The notes: generated by a model from the sequence alone, not told the origin. Shown: positions 1 through 9,815, counted from the stretch's first letter. The stretch is 64,000 nt of DNA from an uncultured Aquimarina sp. (GCA_947495425.1 CANLYR010000002.1:1-64000), one strand, 5' to 3'. Made by a program: numbers and translations.

Positions 1-22
1 ATTCTAGAGAAATGACCATTGG

Positions 23-69
23 GTGACTTTAAGTCACGAGCCTGAAACTATGGACTTCAAGTCCATAGT
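23..69. repeat. Two adjacent palindromes at the left edge
   Basis: Two perfect hairpins lie 9 bases apart just past the end of the DMT transporter gene. One has 7-base arms at 23-29 and 31-37 and a 1-base centre. The other has 11-base arms at 47-57 and 59-69 and a 1-base centre. Both share the core GACTT-N-AAGTC. Neither is followed by a clean T-run on the minus strand, so they are not obvious terminators. They may belong to a dispersed palindromic repeat. The function is unknown. Confidence 0.5.
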
Positions 70-76
70 GGTTCAT

Positions 77-967
77 TTACTTTTTTTGAGCGACTATATA
101 AATCCCAAAAATGACAATTACTGCTCCTATAATTTGTATCACAGACATATTTTCTCCTAAAAAGAAATAGGCTAAAATAATTGTTGAAAACGGACCTAAA
201 CTTGCTATAATAGAAAAATTAGATGCTCCTAGCCTAGCAATTGCTGCAGAAACTAAATAAGACGGTATGATTGTAGAAAAAATAGCCATTGCTATACATA
301 TTAAATATAATTCTAATGGATAATTTAAGAGATCTCCCCTATCAAAAATTAAATACTGAATAAGTACACATAATGAAGAAGCAATCATTGCATATGATGT
401 AAATGTAATCACTCCAAATTTCGGTATCAACCAACCACTACCCACAAGATAAATAGCATAGGTAAGTGCGCTTAGAAAAATTAAGAAAACGCCTAAAATA
501 AGATCAGGAGCATCTAGCTGAAGTTCTCCCCAAAAAGTGATGAGTACGCCAACATATGTTAGTAATATGGCAAGGACTTGTTGTTTGGTAATTTTATCTT
601 TGAAAAAGACTTTCGAAATAATAATTACCAGTGTAGGGTACATAAAAAGAATGATTCTCTCTAAACCTGCTTTGATATATTGCAATCCTAAAAAGTCATA
701 GTAACTGGCCAAATAATATCCTATAAACCCAAAGAAAACTACCCATAAATATGCGTTGGGTTTTATGTGATCACTTCGAGAAGATGTATTAAATATTGCA
801 ATTATTATGTAGAAAGGTAATGAAAATAACATCCTAAAAAGTAATAAATGCTCAGAGCTTATATTGAAGTTATAGGCTAATTTAACCAGCACTGCTTTAG
901 CAGAAAATAAAACAATCCCAATAATAGCAAATATAATTCCGTATGTAGATAATTTTGTGTTTTCCAT
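77..967 (-). CDS. EamA/DMT-superfamily transporter
   Basis: This is a predicted inner-membrane exporter of the drug/metabolite transporter superfamily. The 296-residue protein is almost entirely hydrophobic, with about ten transmembrane segments in two EamA halves (roughly residues 8-145 and 150-293), which is the usual size and layout. The second half has the typical glycine-rich and proline-containing helices, including IIPSYLVSAAIARLG. The start gives an N-terminus (MENTKLSTYG) leading straight into helix one. The gene is followed by palindromes and is convergent with nothing in view. The substrate cannot be told from sequence; metabolite or amino-acid efflux is usual for the family. Confidence 0.85.
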   Translation of the reverse strand: MENTKLSTYGIIFAIIGIVLFSAKAVLVKLAYNFNISSEHLLLFRMLFSLPFYIIIAIFNTSSRSDHIKPNAYLWVVFFGFIGYYLASYYDFLGLQYIKAGLERIILFMYPTLVIIISKVFFKDKITKQQVLAILLTYVGVLITFWGELQLDAPDLILGVFLIFLSALTYAIYLVGSGWLIPKFGVITFTSYAMIASSLCVLIQYLIFDRGDLLNYPLELYLICIAMAIFSTIIPSYLVSAAIARLGASNFSIIASLGPFSTIILAYFFLGENMSVIQIIGAVIVIFGIYIVAQKK

Positions 968-1035
968 TAGTCAAAAATAAGAGCATCTGTTTCTTGAAGA
1001 ACTTTTATATATTCTATATTTACGATACCCAACAA

Positions 1036-1065
1036 AAAACCTCCTTGGTCTCCCAAGAAGGTTTT
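1036..1065 (-). terminator. Intrinsic terminator after ychF
   Basis: A 13-base stem with one mismatch (arms 1036-1048 and 1053-1065, loop 1049-1052) is followed on the minus strand by a T-run. It lies about 20 bases beyond the ychF stop codon, so it most likely ends that transcript. Confidence 0.8.
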
Positions 1066-1086
1066 GTATTGCTATAAGATTTATTT

Positions 1087-2181
1087 TTAGACGTTAAATA
1101 AGAAATGCATTACATCACCATCATTCACTACATAAGTTTTACCCTCAACCCCAAGTTTCCCTGCTTCTTTTACCTTTGCTTCACTACCGTACGCTACAAA
1201 ATCATCGTATTTGATAACTTCTGCTCTAATAAAACCTTTTTCAAAATCTGTATGTATTACACCAGCAGCTTGTGGAGCTGTCGCTCCGACAGTTACTGTC
1301 CATGCGCGCACCTCTTTAACTCCTGCGGTAAAATATGTTTGTTGATTTAATAATTTGTATGCTGCACGAATCAAAACTGAAGCTCCAGCTTCTTCTAATC
1401 CCATATCTTGTAAAAACAGTTGGCGTTCTTCGTAATCCTCTAATTCAGTAATATCAGCTTCTGTACCAACAGCTAATACGATCACTTCGGCATTTTCTGT
1501 GGCTACAGCTTCTTTTACTTTAACTACATATTCATTTCCTCCTACCGCAGCACCTTCATCAACATTACAAACATAAAGTACAGGTTTATCAGTTATACAA
1601 TGTAATGGTTTAACGTATGCCAAACGATCATCATCAGAAATATCAATAGCTCGAACAGATGTACCAGCTTCTAATCCTTTTTTTAATTGCAATAAAATAG
1701 ATTCTTCTTTTTGCGCTTCTTTATTACCCGTTTTTGCAGCTCGTTTTACCTTATCCAACTTTTTATCTACAGCTTCTAAATCTTTTAGTTGTAGCTCGAT
1801 ATCGATCGTTTCTTTATCTCTTATTGGGTCTACAGAACCATCTACATGAACTATGTTATCATTGTCAAAACATCTTAAAACATGAATAATAGCATCTGTT
1901 TCGCGAATATTACCCAAAAATTGATTTCCTAATCCTTCACCTTTACTTGCTCCTTTTACTAATCCAGCAATATCGACAATCTCTACTGTGGCAGGAATTA
2001 CTCGCTCAGGAACGACAAGTTCTTCTAATTTTTCTAATCGAGAATCTGGGACATTAACTACCCCAACGTTAGGCTCTATAGTGCAAAATGGAAAGTTAGC
2101 ACTTTGCGCTTTTGCATTAGATAAACAATTAAATAATGTTGACTTTCCAACATTAGGTAATCCTACAATTCCTGCTTTCAT
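1087..2181 (-). CDS. ychF: Redox-regulated ATPase YchF (Obg-family)
   Basis: This is a universally conserved Obg-family P-loop NTPase that binds ribosomes and prefers ATP over GTP. The 364-residue protein has the G1 loop GLPNVGKS near residues 7-14, a switch region with DIAGLVKGASKGEGLG near residue 70, and NVDE near residue 204 where true GTPases have NKxD. That substitution is the YchF hallmark. A C-terminal TGS domain ends in the characteristic VVNDGDVMHFLFNV. Length matches the family. The gene appears monocistronic, with a terminator directly downstream. Confidence 0.97.
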   Translation of the reverse strand: MKAGIVGLPNVGKSTLFNCLSNAKAQSANFPFCTIEPNVGVVNVPDSRLEKLEELVVPERVIPATVEIVDIAGLVKGASKGEGLGNQFLGNIRETDAIIHVLRCFDNDNIVHVDGSVDPIRDKETIDIELQLKDLEAVDKKLDKVKRAAKTGNKEAQKEESILLQLKKGLEAGTSVRAIDISDDDRLAYVKPLHCITDKPVLYVCNVDEGAAVGGNEYVVKVKEAVATENAEVIVLAVGTEADITELEDYEERQLFLQDMGLEEAGASVLIRAAYKLLNQQTYFTAGVKEVRAWTVTVGATAPQAAGVIHTDFEKGFIRAEVIKYDDFVAYGSEAKVKEAGKLGVEGKTYVVNDGDVMHFLFNV

Positions 2182-2392
2182 AATAAAAATATATCTAATA
2201 GGGTTTTAAAAAATCATCCCAATTTTAAGAGTGCAAAGATAATAGTAATAATACTAAGTTTACAAATCCCTAATCATAAGATTATATAATAAAACTTCAA
2301 TAATAAATAACATATCAAAACAAAGTTCGACATAAAAAAAATGATACTGCTTTTTTATTTTTTTGTAATTTTAATCTTCAATATATAAACAG

Positions 2393-2911
2393 ATGAAAAC
2401 TTTAAAAATTCTAACCACATCATTGTTAATCAGTTGTGCTACCACATTGTTAGGACAAACTAATGAAAGTAATACTAAAGGAAATTCTTCTAAGGAGACG
2501 GTAACCAAAATAACTCGTATCAAAGGACCAAATGGTGAAGAAAAAGTTATCAAAAAGCAAGAAGTTATTACTAAAAAAAGTAAAATAAAGCTTAATCCGG
2601 GTGATGAAGAAAAGACGAACCAAACTGCCATCTACGAAGATGAAGAAGTAAAAGTACAACAATCACATACGTCCTCTGAGAATGGACGATATACATTAAT
2701 CTCTGATGGTAAGGGGTATCGAATTACTTTTCTGGAAAAATCAGGAAATACAACTTCAAAAGTGAGACCTTTAGGTAGTGGATATTATAATGTGCATATG
2801 GGAGAAAAAAATAACGCTTTTGGACATTTTGACAAGGATAAAAATTTTGTTCTTGAAACCTATGACGCAAAAATGGATAAAATAATCACTACAATTTACA
2901 AACCAAATTAG
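2393..2911 (+). CDS. Secreted hypothetical protein
   Basis: This 172-residue protein has a signal peptide (MKTLKILTTSLLISCATTLLGQ). The likely cut is near residue 22, although Cys15 leaves a lipoprotein reading possible. The mature part starts with a low-complexity stretch rich in Lys, Glu, Thr and Asn (about residues 23-80). A small beta-rich C-terminal region follows, with GSGYYNVHMGEKNNAFGHFDKDKNF. I do not recognise a family. The gene stands alone, with a strong terminator 37 bases past the stop. A periplasmic or outer-membrane location is the only supported inference. Confidence 0.7.
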   Translation: MKTLKILTTSLLISCATTLLGQTNESNTKGNSSKETVTKITRIKGPNGEEKVIKKQEVITKKSKIKLNPGDEEKTNQTAIYEDEEVKVQQSHTSSENGRYTLISDGKGYRITFLEKSGNTTSKVRPLGSGYYNVHMGEKNNAFGHFDKDKNFVLETYDAKMDKIITTIYKPN

Positions 2912-2947
2912 ATCTTATAAATATCAGTGGAACAAGTATCTACAAGT

Positions 2948-2977
2948 AAAAAACCAGGAATTTAGTCCTGGTTTTTT
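2948..2977 (+). terminator. Intrinsic terminator
   Basis: A perfect 12-base stem (2948-2959 with 2966-2977), a 6-base loop and a trailing T-run end the transcript of the upstream secreted protein. Confidence 0.85.
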
Positions 2978-3072
2978 TGTTAATTTTTTAAAAAAAAGTT
3001 AAAAGATGTTGTTAAAAGAATATGCTTTTGGATATATTTAGAGCCACAATCATCTTAAATAAACACTTTTTT

Positions 3073-5961
3073 ATGAAAAAACTCACATTTATTTTATTCG
3101 CACTTACGACAAGTCTGTGCGTTGCGCAACAGACAGTAACAGGTCTGATATCAGACTCAGACGGTTCTCCTCTTCCAGGAGTGAACATTATTATTAAAGG
3201 TACAAATAATGGAACTACAAGTGATTTTGATGGTAAATATAGCATTGAAGTTACTCCAGAAAACACTTTAGTTTTTAGCTATGTAGGATTTAATGCCAAG
3301 GAAGTCCTTGTACAAGGTCAAACCACAATAAATGTAACATTATCTAGTGGAGCACAGCTCGAAGAAATTGTATTGGTAGGATCTAGAGCCTTACCAAGAA
3401 GTAATACTACTTCCTCGCTACCAGTTGATATACTGCCCGCAAAAGAATTAGCTGCTACTGGTCAAATTACTTTTGATAAAGCATTACAGTACAAAATACC
3501 ATCATTTAATACGGTACAGACTCCGGTTAATGATGCAACCTCCTTACTAGATCCCTATGAAATCAGAAATATGGGGCCAAGTAGAACGTTAATACTTATT
3601 AACGGAAAGCGTAAAAACCTAAGTTCATTATTGTATACGCAAACCTCACCAGGACGTGGTGAAACAGGATCGGATATTTCTGCAATACCCACCGATGCGA
3701 TAAAACGAGTAGAAATATTAAGAGACGGAGCTTCTGCTCAATATGGATCTGATGCCATAGCCGGAGTAATGAATATTATTCTGAAAGACGACCCAAATGA
3801 TGGCTCTGTAACGCTAAGAACTGGTGTAACTTCTGAAGGCGATGGAGAAACTATAGCAATCAGCCTTAATGACGGAGCAACTATTGGTGACAATAAAGGT
3901 TTCTTCAATTATACGGTAGATCTTTCTAAGGTGAATCTTGCAAATCGCCCAGGCGATGTTGATGCAGAAGGAGAGTTTGCAGATTTTGGAGGAACCAGAG
4001 TTGGAGAAAGGCTAGAAGACATACAAAGTTTCTTGTCCAGACGCCCTGACGCAGGAAATATTAATGGATCTCCAGAAACAGCAGCAGCTAAATTTCTGGT
4101 CAATGGTGGATACGACCTTAGCGAAAATACCGAAGTATATATGAATGCAGCTTATGTCTATAAAAAAGTTAATAGTTTTGCTAATTACAGAACTCCTTAC
4201 TGGAGAGATATTCAGGATTTTCAATATTTAGGTAATTTCTTTCCTGGTAATAACCCATTAACTACTGGCAGTACTTTCACCGATACTAATGGAAACACAT
4301 TTCAAGGAAATGGTTATGATGGATACGTTCCCACTTTTGAAGGAGATCTAAATGATTATAACGCAACTATTGGATTTAAAACCAAAAAGAATGGATGGAA
4401 TTATGACTTGAGTTATACAACCGGAGGTAATTCGCAAGATTACACCGTAAATAATTCACATAACCCTAATGTAGTATTGTCACCATCCACATGGGTTGAC
4501 GCCAATAATAATGGTAATGTTGATGAGGGTGAAATCACTGAAAGCTCAGAATTGTATAGAGAGAATAGCCCGGTATCTTTTAATCCGGGAGGTACCAAAT
4601 TCAGCCATAGTGTAGGTAATATTGATATTGCCAAGTTGGTTTCTGATCAAATTAGTATTGGTTTTGGTGCAGAATTTAGAACCGAGGTTTTTGAGATCGT
4701 AGAAGGAGATCTGGCTTCTTATGATGGTGGTGGTGCGGATTCATTTGCAGGTAACCGACCAGAAAACTCAGGAAAATTTAATCGCTATAATTTTGGTGGT
4801 TATTTTGATATTTCTGCTGATATTACAGAAGACTTCCTAGTTAATGGAACTGTTCGCTTAGAAGACTATAGTGATTTTGGAGAAGCTTTTGTATGGAAAC
4901 TAAGTTCTCGCTATAAATTTTTAGAAGATAAGCTTACGCTAAGAGCCTCTATATCAACTGGATTTAGAGCGCCAACCTTACATCAGATATATACCCAAAA
5001 AGCACAGTTTTCATTTATTCCTGGTCAAGGGATACAGGTTGGAGGATTAATTAATAATGTTTCTCCACAAGCCAGATTATTAGACATTCCTCAATTAGAT
5101 GCCGAAGAATCTACGAACTTTACTGTGGGGATAGGTGCTAAAATCAATAGAAATATCAATTTCACCATTGATTATTACAATATACAAGTAGAGGATAGAA
5201 TTGTTTTAAGTACAGAAATCGGAGCTACCGAAGCAGGAAACACACCTTTAGATGCTATACTAGATAATAATAACTTATCAGACGTAAGTTTTTTTGTAAA
5301 TGCATTGGATACCCGAACATCAGGTATAGATCTTGTAGCAAATTACAGAAATATAGGGTTAGGTTCTGGGCAACTAGGTTTTAGCTTATCTGGTAATTAT
5401 GTAATTGAAAACGAAAGAGATGGGGATGTAAAAAACCCAGCGCTAGTAGAGCAAGCGGGGCAATCTGTAGTAAACGGAACACAAGAAGCGTTGTTTTTTA
5501 CTTCAAGACCAGAATTCAAAGCGATTTTGGGAGCCAATTATGACATTGGTAAATTTGGATTTTCATTAAACAACACACTCTTTGGTCCTACCAAATTTGA
5601 AAATCAAGGTTTACAAGATCTAGAAGGTTTAGTGGGAAGAAGTGATGCAGAAAGTGATGGAGGATCTGATCTAGGTGTTGAGTTTATGACTAAAGTTGTT
5701 ACAGACTTAGGTATAAACTATAATGCAACCGATAATATAACTATAGCTGCAAATGTAAATAACATTTTCAATGTATTGCCAGAATGGGAGTTTAAAGCAC
5801 TTACCGCTACTGGTGAAGCTGTTCTTAATGATCCAGCAGCAGAAAAAACAGCTTTTAATTTAATTACATTTAATGGTCGATACGAGCAAATGTCTTATGA
5901 TGGATATCACTTTAGTCAGCTAGGGACCATGTTTAATCTATCAGTAAATTATAAGTTTTAA
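3073..5961 (+). CDS. TonB-dependent outer-membrane receptor
   Basis: This is a TonB-gated outer-membrane importer of about 962 residues. In order it has a signal peptide (MKKLTFILFALTTSLCVAQ), a carboxypeptidase-D-regulatory-like domain (about residues 20-105, with TVTGLISDSDGSPLPGVNI), a plug (about 115-230, with GPSRTLILINGKRK and LRDGASAQYGSDAIAGVMN), and a beta-barrel ending in an aromatic residue (LSVNYKF). I chose the ATG at 3073 because it begins the signal peptide; an in-frame upstream start would add 17 non-signal residues. No SusD-like gene follows, so it is not a SusC/D polysaccharide pair. The substrate is unknown. Confidence 0.93.
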   Translation: MKKLTFILFALTTSLCVAQQTVTGLISDSDGSPLPGVNIIIKGTNNGTTSDFDGKYSIEVTPENTLVFSYVGFNAKEVLVQGQTTINVTLSSGAQLEEIVLVGSRALPRSNTTSSLPVDILPAKELAATGQITFDKALQYKIPSFNTVQTPVNDATSLLDPYEIRNMGPSRTLILINGKRKNLSSLLYTQTSPGRGETGSDISAIPTDAIKRVEILRDGASAQYGSDAIAGVMNIILKDDPNDGSVTLRTGVTSEGDGETIAISLNDGATIGDNKGFFNYTVDLSKVNLANRPGDVDAEGEFADFGGTRVGERLEDIQSFLSRRPDAGNINGSPETAAAKFLVNGGYDLSENTEVYMNAAYVYKKVNSFANYRTPYWRDIQDFQYLGNFFPGNNPLTTGSTFTDTNGNTFQGNGYDGYVPTFEGDLNDYNATIGFKTKKNGWNYDLSYTTGGNSQDYTVNNSHNPNVVLSPSTWVDANNNGNVDEGEITESSELYRENSPVSFNPGGTKFSHSVGNIDIAKLVSDQISIGFGAEFRTEVFEIVEGDLASYDGGGADSFAGNRPENSGKFNRYNFGGYFDISADITEDFLVNGTVRLEDYSDFGEAFVWKLSSRYKFLEDKLTLRASISTGFRAPTLHQIYTQKAQFSFIPGQGIQVGGLINNVSPQARLLDIPQLDAEESTNFTVGIGAKINRNINFTIDYYNIQVEDRIVLSTEIGATEAGNTPLDAILDNNNLSDVSFFVNALDTRTSGIDLVANYRNIGLGSGQLGFSLSGNYVIENERDGDVKNPALVEQAGQSVVNGTQEALFFTSRPEFKAILGANYDIGKFGFSLNNTLFGPTKFENQGLQDLEGLVGRSDAESDGGSDLGVEFMTKVVTDLGINYNATDNITIAANVNNIFNVLPEWEFKALTATGEAVLNDPAAEKTAFNLITFNGRYEQMSYDGYHFSQLGTMFNLSVNYKF

Positions 5962-5989
5962 GTACTGAAGAAATATTAATAATATTTTA

Positions 5990-6025
5990 AAATCGCTTTG
6001 TTTATTATAATAAACAAAGCGATTT
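5990..6025 (+). terminator. Intrinsic terminator after TonB receptor
   Basis: A perfect 15-base stem (5990-6004 with 6011-6025), a 6-base loop and a T-rich tail. It sits between the receptor and the MscS channel gene, and so argues against any channel start upstream of about 6030. Confidence 0.88.
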
Positions 6026-6081
6026 ATTTTTTATCAAAAGCTTTAGTCATAATTTTGCACGAAATCAAGACTTCAGTATTA

Positions 6082-7320
6082 ATGAAAGAATTAACCCGTT
6101 ATTTTTATAATCTTTTTGTTTCTAAAGGCTTTTCTGAAGAACTATCAGAATTTCTAAACCTTATCATTGGGATTGGTGTACTCATATTATTTTTATTCTT
6201 ACTAGACCTAGTAACAAGAAAACTGGTCATTTCTATTTTTAAAGCCTATGCCTCAAAATCAAAAAATGTCTTTGACGACTTTTTAGTAAAAAATAAAACG
6301 TTCGATTATCTCGCACATATCATTCCGCTCTCGATAATATTTTGGGTGCTGCCACTACTATTCATTGCCTATCCTAAAACAGAGAAATACCTTGAAATCC
6401 TATTCGATATTATGGGTATCGCATTGGTCATATGGATTGTGAAGAGTATTTTAAGAACCTTTAGAGATTTTTTAAAATCTCTGGATTCTTTCAAGGATAA
6501 ACCGATAGATAGTTACATTCAGGTATTTATGATTTTTGTTTGGTCTATTGGAGGGATTTTAATATTCACTTCAATCACAGGAAAACCTATTTGGACTTTT
6601 CTTACAGCCCTGGGCGCCATGTCTGCTGTTATTCTTTTGATTTTTAAAGACACTATCTTAGGCTTTGTAGCTAGTATACAAGTAGCAGTAAATGATACGG
6701 TTAGAATTGGAGATTGGATTACTATGGAAAAATATGGTGCCGACGGGGATGTTATAGAGATAAACTTATCCTCTGTAAAAGTGCAGAATTTTGATAAAAC
6801 TATTACAACCATCCCAACATACTATCTTACCTCAGAATCTTTCAGAAACTGGCGTGGTATGATGGATTCTGGTGGAAGAAGAATAAAAAGATCGTTATTA
6901 ATTAAAACCTCAAGTATTTCATTTTTATCTAAGGAAGATATTACTAAGCTTCAAAAAATTGAGATTATTCATGAATACCTCCAAAAAGCTCAACACAAAA
7001 TTGACACCTACAACCAAGAACATAACATTGATAAAAGCACATTAATAAATGGAAGAAATCTTTCGAACATGGGAGTTTTTAGAATTTATGTCGAATCCTA
7101 TCTTGAACACCATCCCTATATTAATACAAAAATGACAATCATGAGTCGCCAATTAGCTCCTACAGCAGAAGGAACTCCCCTAGAGATATATGCTTTTAGT
7201 AATGATAAAGTATGGAAAAACTATGAAAAAATAATGGCCGATATTTTTGATCATTTACTAGCGGCTATCCCATATTTTAACTTGGAAGTATTTGAATTAA
7301 GTTTTAACAAAGAAGAATAA
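6082..7320 (+). CDS. ybdG: Mechanosensitive ion channel, YbdG-like (MscS family)
   Basis: This is a predicted inner-membrane tension-gated channel protecting against hypo-osmotic shock. The 412-residue protein has about five N-terminal transmembrane helices (residues 10-215). The MscS pore and beta domain follow (FVASIQVAVNDTVRIGDWI, then a PTYYLTSESFRNWRGM stretch), and then a long C-terminal cytoplasmic region. The WRGM...SGGRRIKRS signature and the length match the E. coli YbdG type rather than small MscS. I chose the ATG at 6082 because the longer in-frame reading begins inside the preceding terminator. The downstream DUF3817 gene is 23 bases away and may be co-transcribed. Confidence 0.9.
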   Translation: MKELTRYFYNLFVSKGFSEELSEFLNLIIGIGVLILFLFLLDLVTRKLVISIFKAYASKSKNVFDDFLVKNKTFDYLAHIIPLSIIFWVLPLLFIAYPKTEKYLEILFDIMGIALVIWIVKSILRTFRDFLKSLDSFKDKPIDSYIQVFMIFVWSIGGILIFTSITGKPIWTFLTALGAMSAVILLIFKDTILGFVASIQVAVNDTVRIGDWITMEKYGADGDVIEINLSSVKVQNFDKTITTIPTYYLTSESFRNWRGMMDSGGRRIKRSLLIKTSSISFLSKEDITKLQKIEIIHEYLQKAQHKIDTYNQEHNIDKSTLINGRNLSNMGVFRIYVESYLEHHPYINTKMTIMSRQLAPTAEGTPLEIYAFSNDKVWKNYEKIMADIFDHLLAAIPYFNLEVFELSFNKEE

Positions 7321-7343
7321 TTTATTATAACCAACAAAACATT

Positions 7344-7619
7344 ATGATTACAAGTTTTAGATTCATCAGTTACCTGGAAGGAATTTCATATTTACTCATA
7401 CTTTTTGTGACTATGCCTTTGAAATATATGTTTGAGTCCCCAGAACCTAATAAAGTAATAGGAATGGCACACGGTTTCCTTTTTCTAGCCTATATTCTAT
7501 TTGCTTTTCTTGTGAAACCCAAAAAAGGATGGAATACGAAAACACTGGGCATTGTTCTTTTATGCTCTATCATTCCGTTTGGTACATTTTGGATGGATAA
7601 GAAGTATTTGAGTGTATGA
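7344..7619 (+). CDS. DUF3817 small membrane protein
   Basis: This 91-residue protein has three predicted transmembrane helices. Its MITSFRFISYLEGISYLLIL opening and central GMAHGFLFLAYILFAF are typical of DUF3817 membrane proteins, whose function is unknown. It lies 23 bases after the channel gene, suggesting an operon. The stop codon (7617-7619) falls in the first degenerate unit of an octanucleotide tandem repeat, so the last residues (LSV) are encoded by repeat sequence. Confidence 0.85.
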   Translation: MITSFRFISYLEGISYLLILFVTMPLKYMFESPEPNKVIGMAHGFLFLAYILFAFLVKPKKGWNTKTLGIVLLCSIIPFGTFWMDKKYLSV

Positions 7620-7668
7620 GTGAGTGTGTGAGTGTGTGAGTGTGTGAGTGTGTGAGTGTGTGAGTGTG
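7610..7668. repeat. Octanucleotide tandem repeat (GAGTGTGT)n
   Basis: Five perfect head-to-tail copies of GAGTGTGT run from 7622 to 7661. A 7-base partial copy follows, and one degenerate copy plus a half copy precede them. The array overlaps the end of the DUF3817 gene. The unit is not a multiple of three, but it lies downstream of the stop, so copy-number change would alter the 3' untranslated region and not the protein. Confidence 0.95.
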
Positions 7669-7769
7669 AAATTATAAATTTGTTCGCAAAATACAACAGC
7701 CAATGCTAGTAAAGTAAACATCTAATCTACATTTATCCTTAAAGCGTCACAAACTAAAAAACTCAGATA

Positions 7770-9815
7770 CTACTCAGGATATTCTATTCTAAGGTGATAA
7801 ATATTCGTGAGTTTACGCTTAAATACTTTTTTAACCTGTTGAATCTCTTTGAAGGTAATATTAGAATTCAAAAACTGACCATTTTCCATCTGTTTAGTCA
7901 CAATTTTCTCCACAAAAGAGTCTATTAAGCTACTTGTTGGGTTTTTTAAACTTTTTGAAGCGGCTTCTACACTATCGGTCATCATCAAAATTGCTGTTTC
8001 TTTTGAAAACGGCTTAGGTCCCGGGTATTGAAAATCTTCAATATTTACATTCTCATTACTTTCTTTTTCTTTGGCATAGAAATAATACACCGTACTTGTG
8101 CCATGATGAGTTCTTATAAAATCAATGACGCGATCTGGCAAGTTGTATTTTTTGGCGATCTCTACGCCTCTAATCACATGATTTACAATTATTCTAGCAC
8201 TTTCTTTGGGAGATAATACATCGTGTGCATTACCAGATGCAGATTGATTCTCTGTAAAATATATAGGATTTATCATTTTACCAATATCGTGGTACAGTGC
8301 CCCAACTCTTACAAGCATGGCATTAGCCCCAATCTCATTTGCAGCAGCCTCAGCTATATTGGCTACATTTAGTGAATGATGAAACGTTCCAGGAGCTTTG
8401 TTTGATAGTTCTTTGAGTAATGCAGAATTTGTATCACTTAGTTCTAATAATGACACATCAGAAATCAACCTAAAAATCTTTTCGTAAGCATATATAAGGG
8501 GGTGCACTATTAGTGTTGCAAATCCACTAATTACAAATAAGGCTACTGTGGGCCAATCAATATTACTTATACTTCCTTCATGAATAATATGAAAAGATAT
8601 ATATGCAATAATATAGATCAATGTTATTTGTCCTACCGAGATAAACAGATTTGCACGTTTAAAGGACTCAGAAATCGTGAGTATTGTTACAATTCCCGCA
8701 ATGATCTGTAAGAATGTATATTCATAACTGTTTGGAACAACAAAACCTAGTATTAAGACGGTAACTACATGGGTAAATAATCCTAATCGCGAATCAAAAA
8801 ATGCTTTCAACACCAGAGGAAGAATACACAACGGAACTACATAAATGTAAGCCGATTTATATTTAACTACCAAAGTAGTAACTAAAACCATGAAAAGGAT
8901 ATTGAAGAAAATAAACGTTACCTGAGTATTGTTCTCATATATATCTTTTCTATATTTTCTGATAAAAAGTAATAGCATCATGAGCGCCAATGATACCAAA
9001 AGACAATATCCCAAAACTATCCAATAAAAATTTTTATCACTCCATACCTGAGATTCATATTCAGATTTTAACGAAATCAAAATCTGTAATGTATCCCCTT
9101 CTACGACTTCACCTTTGGCTATAATCCTACTTCCTTTAGATACCCCTCCCCGTGTTGTTAAAACTTTTTCGAGTTCATTGTCTAGTGTACTTTCGGTCAA
9201 TTTTTCATTTAATCTCACATTAGGCTTAACCAAATCATAAAAAAGAGCAACAAAGCCACTCTTAAATTTGGTATATTCACTCTTATCAATTCGAGTATTA
9301 ATAAGTTTTGTTAAAGCATTAGGAGTTAAAATCTGACTATACGTAATAGCTTCTGCCTTATTTCCTTTACTTAAAAAAATTTGTCTTTTATTTTTGTAAG
9401 CATATGTTTCTTGCAAAACACCATATCTATAGATATCATTCAACAATATTCTACCAAAGAGTTTAGCCTGATCACGGGATCCACTATCATATAGTACCTT
9501 TAGGTTGCTAGAAAATGTATTATCATAAGAGTCTTTGGCCGTATTAGCAATTATGGTATCATACTCAAAATATGGAATTATATTATCGGTGATACGCTTT
9601 TTTTCAATTTCTATTTCTTCTTCGGTCTTTGCAATAGCAAAATCAAATGGAGCATATAAATTTTCATATTGCCATGGCTTACCTTTAGAAAATTCATATT
9701 TGAATATGCCACCCTTGGGAAATAAATATACAATCAGTGCCGTAGTACACAGGAAAAGTAAAAACTTATAAATCGCAGATTGCTTCGTAAATAGTTTATT
9801 AAAAATATGCTTCAA
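7770..9815 (-). CDS. 7TM-HD-domain phosphodiesterase (PgpH-like)
   Basis: This membrane-bound metal-dependent phosphohydrolase belongs to the family containing the c-di-AMP phosphodiesterase PgpH. The 681-residue protein has one N-terminal transmembrane helix (about 17-33), an extracytoplasmic 7TMR-HDED domain (about 45-265), seven transmembrane helices (about 270-465) and a cytoplasmic HD domain (about 475-640). Metal-binding residues are visible in FHHSLNVANIAEAAANE near 477 and LYHDIGK near 508, with RTHHGTSTVYYFY further on. Order and length match the family. It is transcribed alone. Hydrolysis of c-di-AMP is inferred from relatives. Confidence 0.92.
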   Translation of the reverse strand: MKHIFNKLFTKQSAIYKFLLFLCTTALIVYLFPKGGIFKYEFSKGKPWQYENLYAPFDFAIAKTEEEIEIEKKRITDNIIPYFEYDTIIANTAKDSYDNTFSSNLKVLYDSGSRDQAKLFGRILLNDIYRYGVLQETYAYKNKRQIFLSKGNKAEAITYSQILTPNALTKLINTRIDKSEYTKFKSGFVALFYDLVKPNVRLNEKLTESTLDNELEKVLTTRGGVSKGSRIIAKGEVVEGDTLQILISLKSEYESQVWSDKNFYWIVLGYCLLVSLALMMLLLFIRKYRKDIYENNTQVTFIFFNILFMVLVTTLVVKYKSAYIYVVPLCILPLVLKAFFDSRLGLFTHVVTVLILGFVVPNSYEYTFLQIIAGIVTILTISESFKRANLFISVGQITLIYIIAYISFHIIHEGSISNIDWPTVALFVISGFATLIVHPLIYAYEKIFRLISDVSLLELSDTNSALLKELSNKAPGTFHHSLNVANIAEAAANEIGANAMLVRVGALYHDIGKMINPIYFTENQSASGNAHDVLSPKESARIIVNHVIRGVEIAKKYNLPDRVIDFIRTHHGTSTVYYFYAKEKESNENVNIEDFQYPGPKPFSKETAILMMTDSVEAASKSLKNPTSSLIDSFVEKIVTKQMENGQFLNSNITFKEIQQVKKVFKRKLTNIYHLRIEYPE

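Noticed and set aside
1105-2209. Plus-strand open frames opposite ychF
   Set aside because: Antisense shadows of a strongly conserved gene.
3073-5961. SusC/SusD polysaccharide-utilisation pair
   Set aside because: No SusD-like lipoprotein follows; a terminator and a channel gene come next.
5998-6081. N-terminal extension of the MscS-like channel
   Set aside because: It begins inside the perfect terminator stem of the preceding gene; the ATG at 6082 gives the normal family start.
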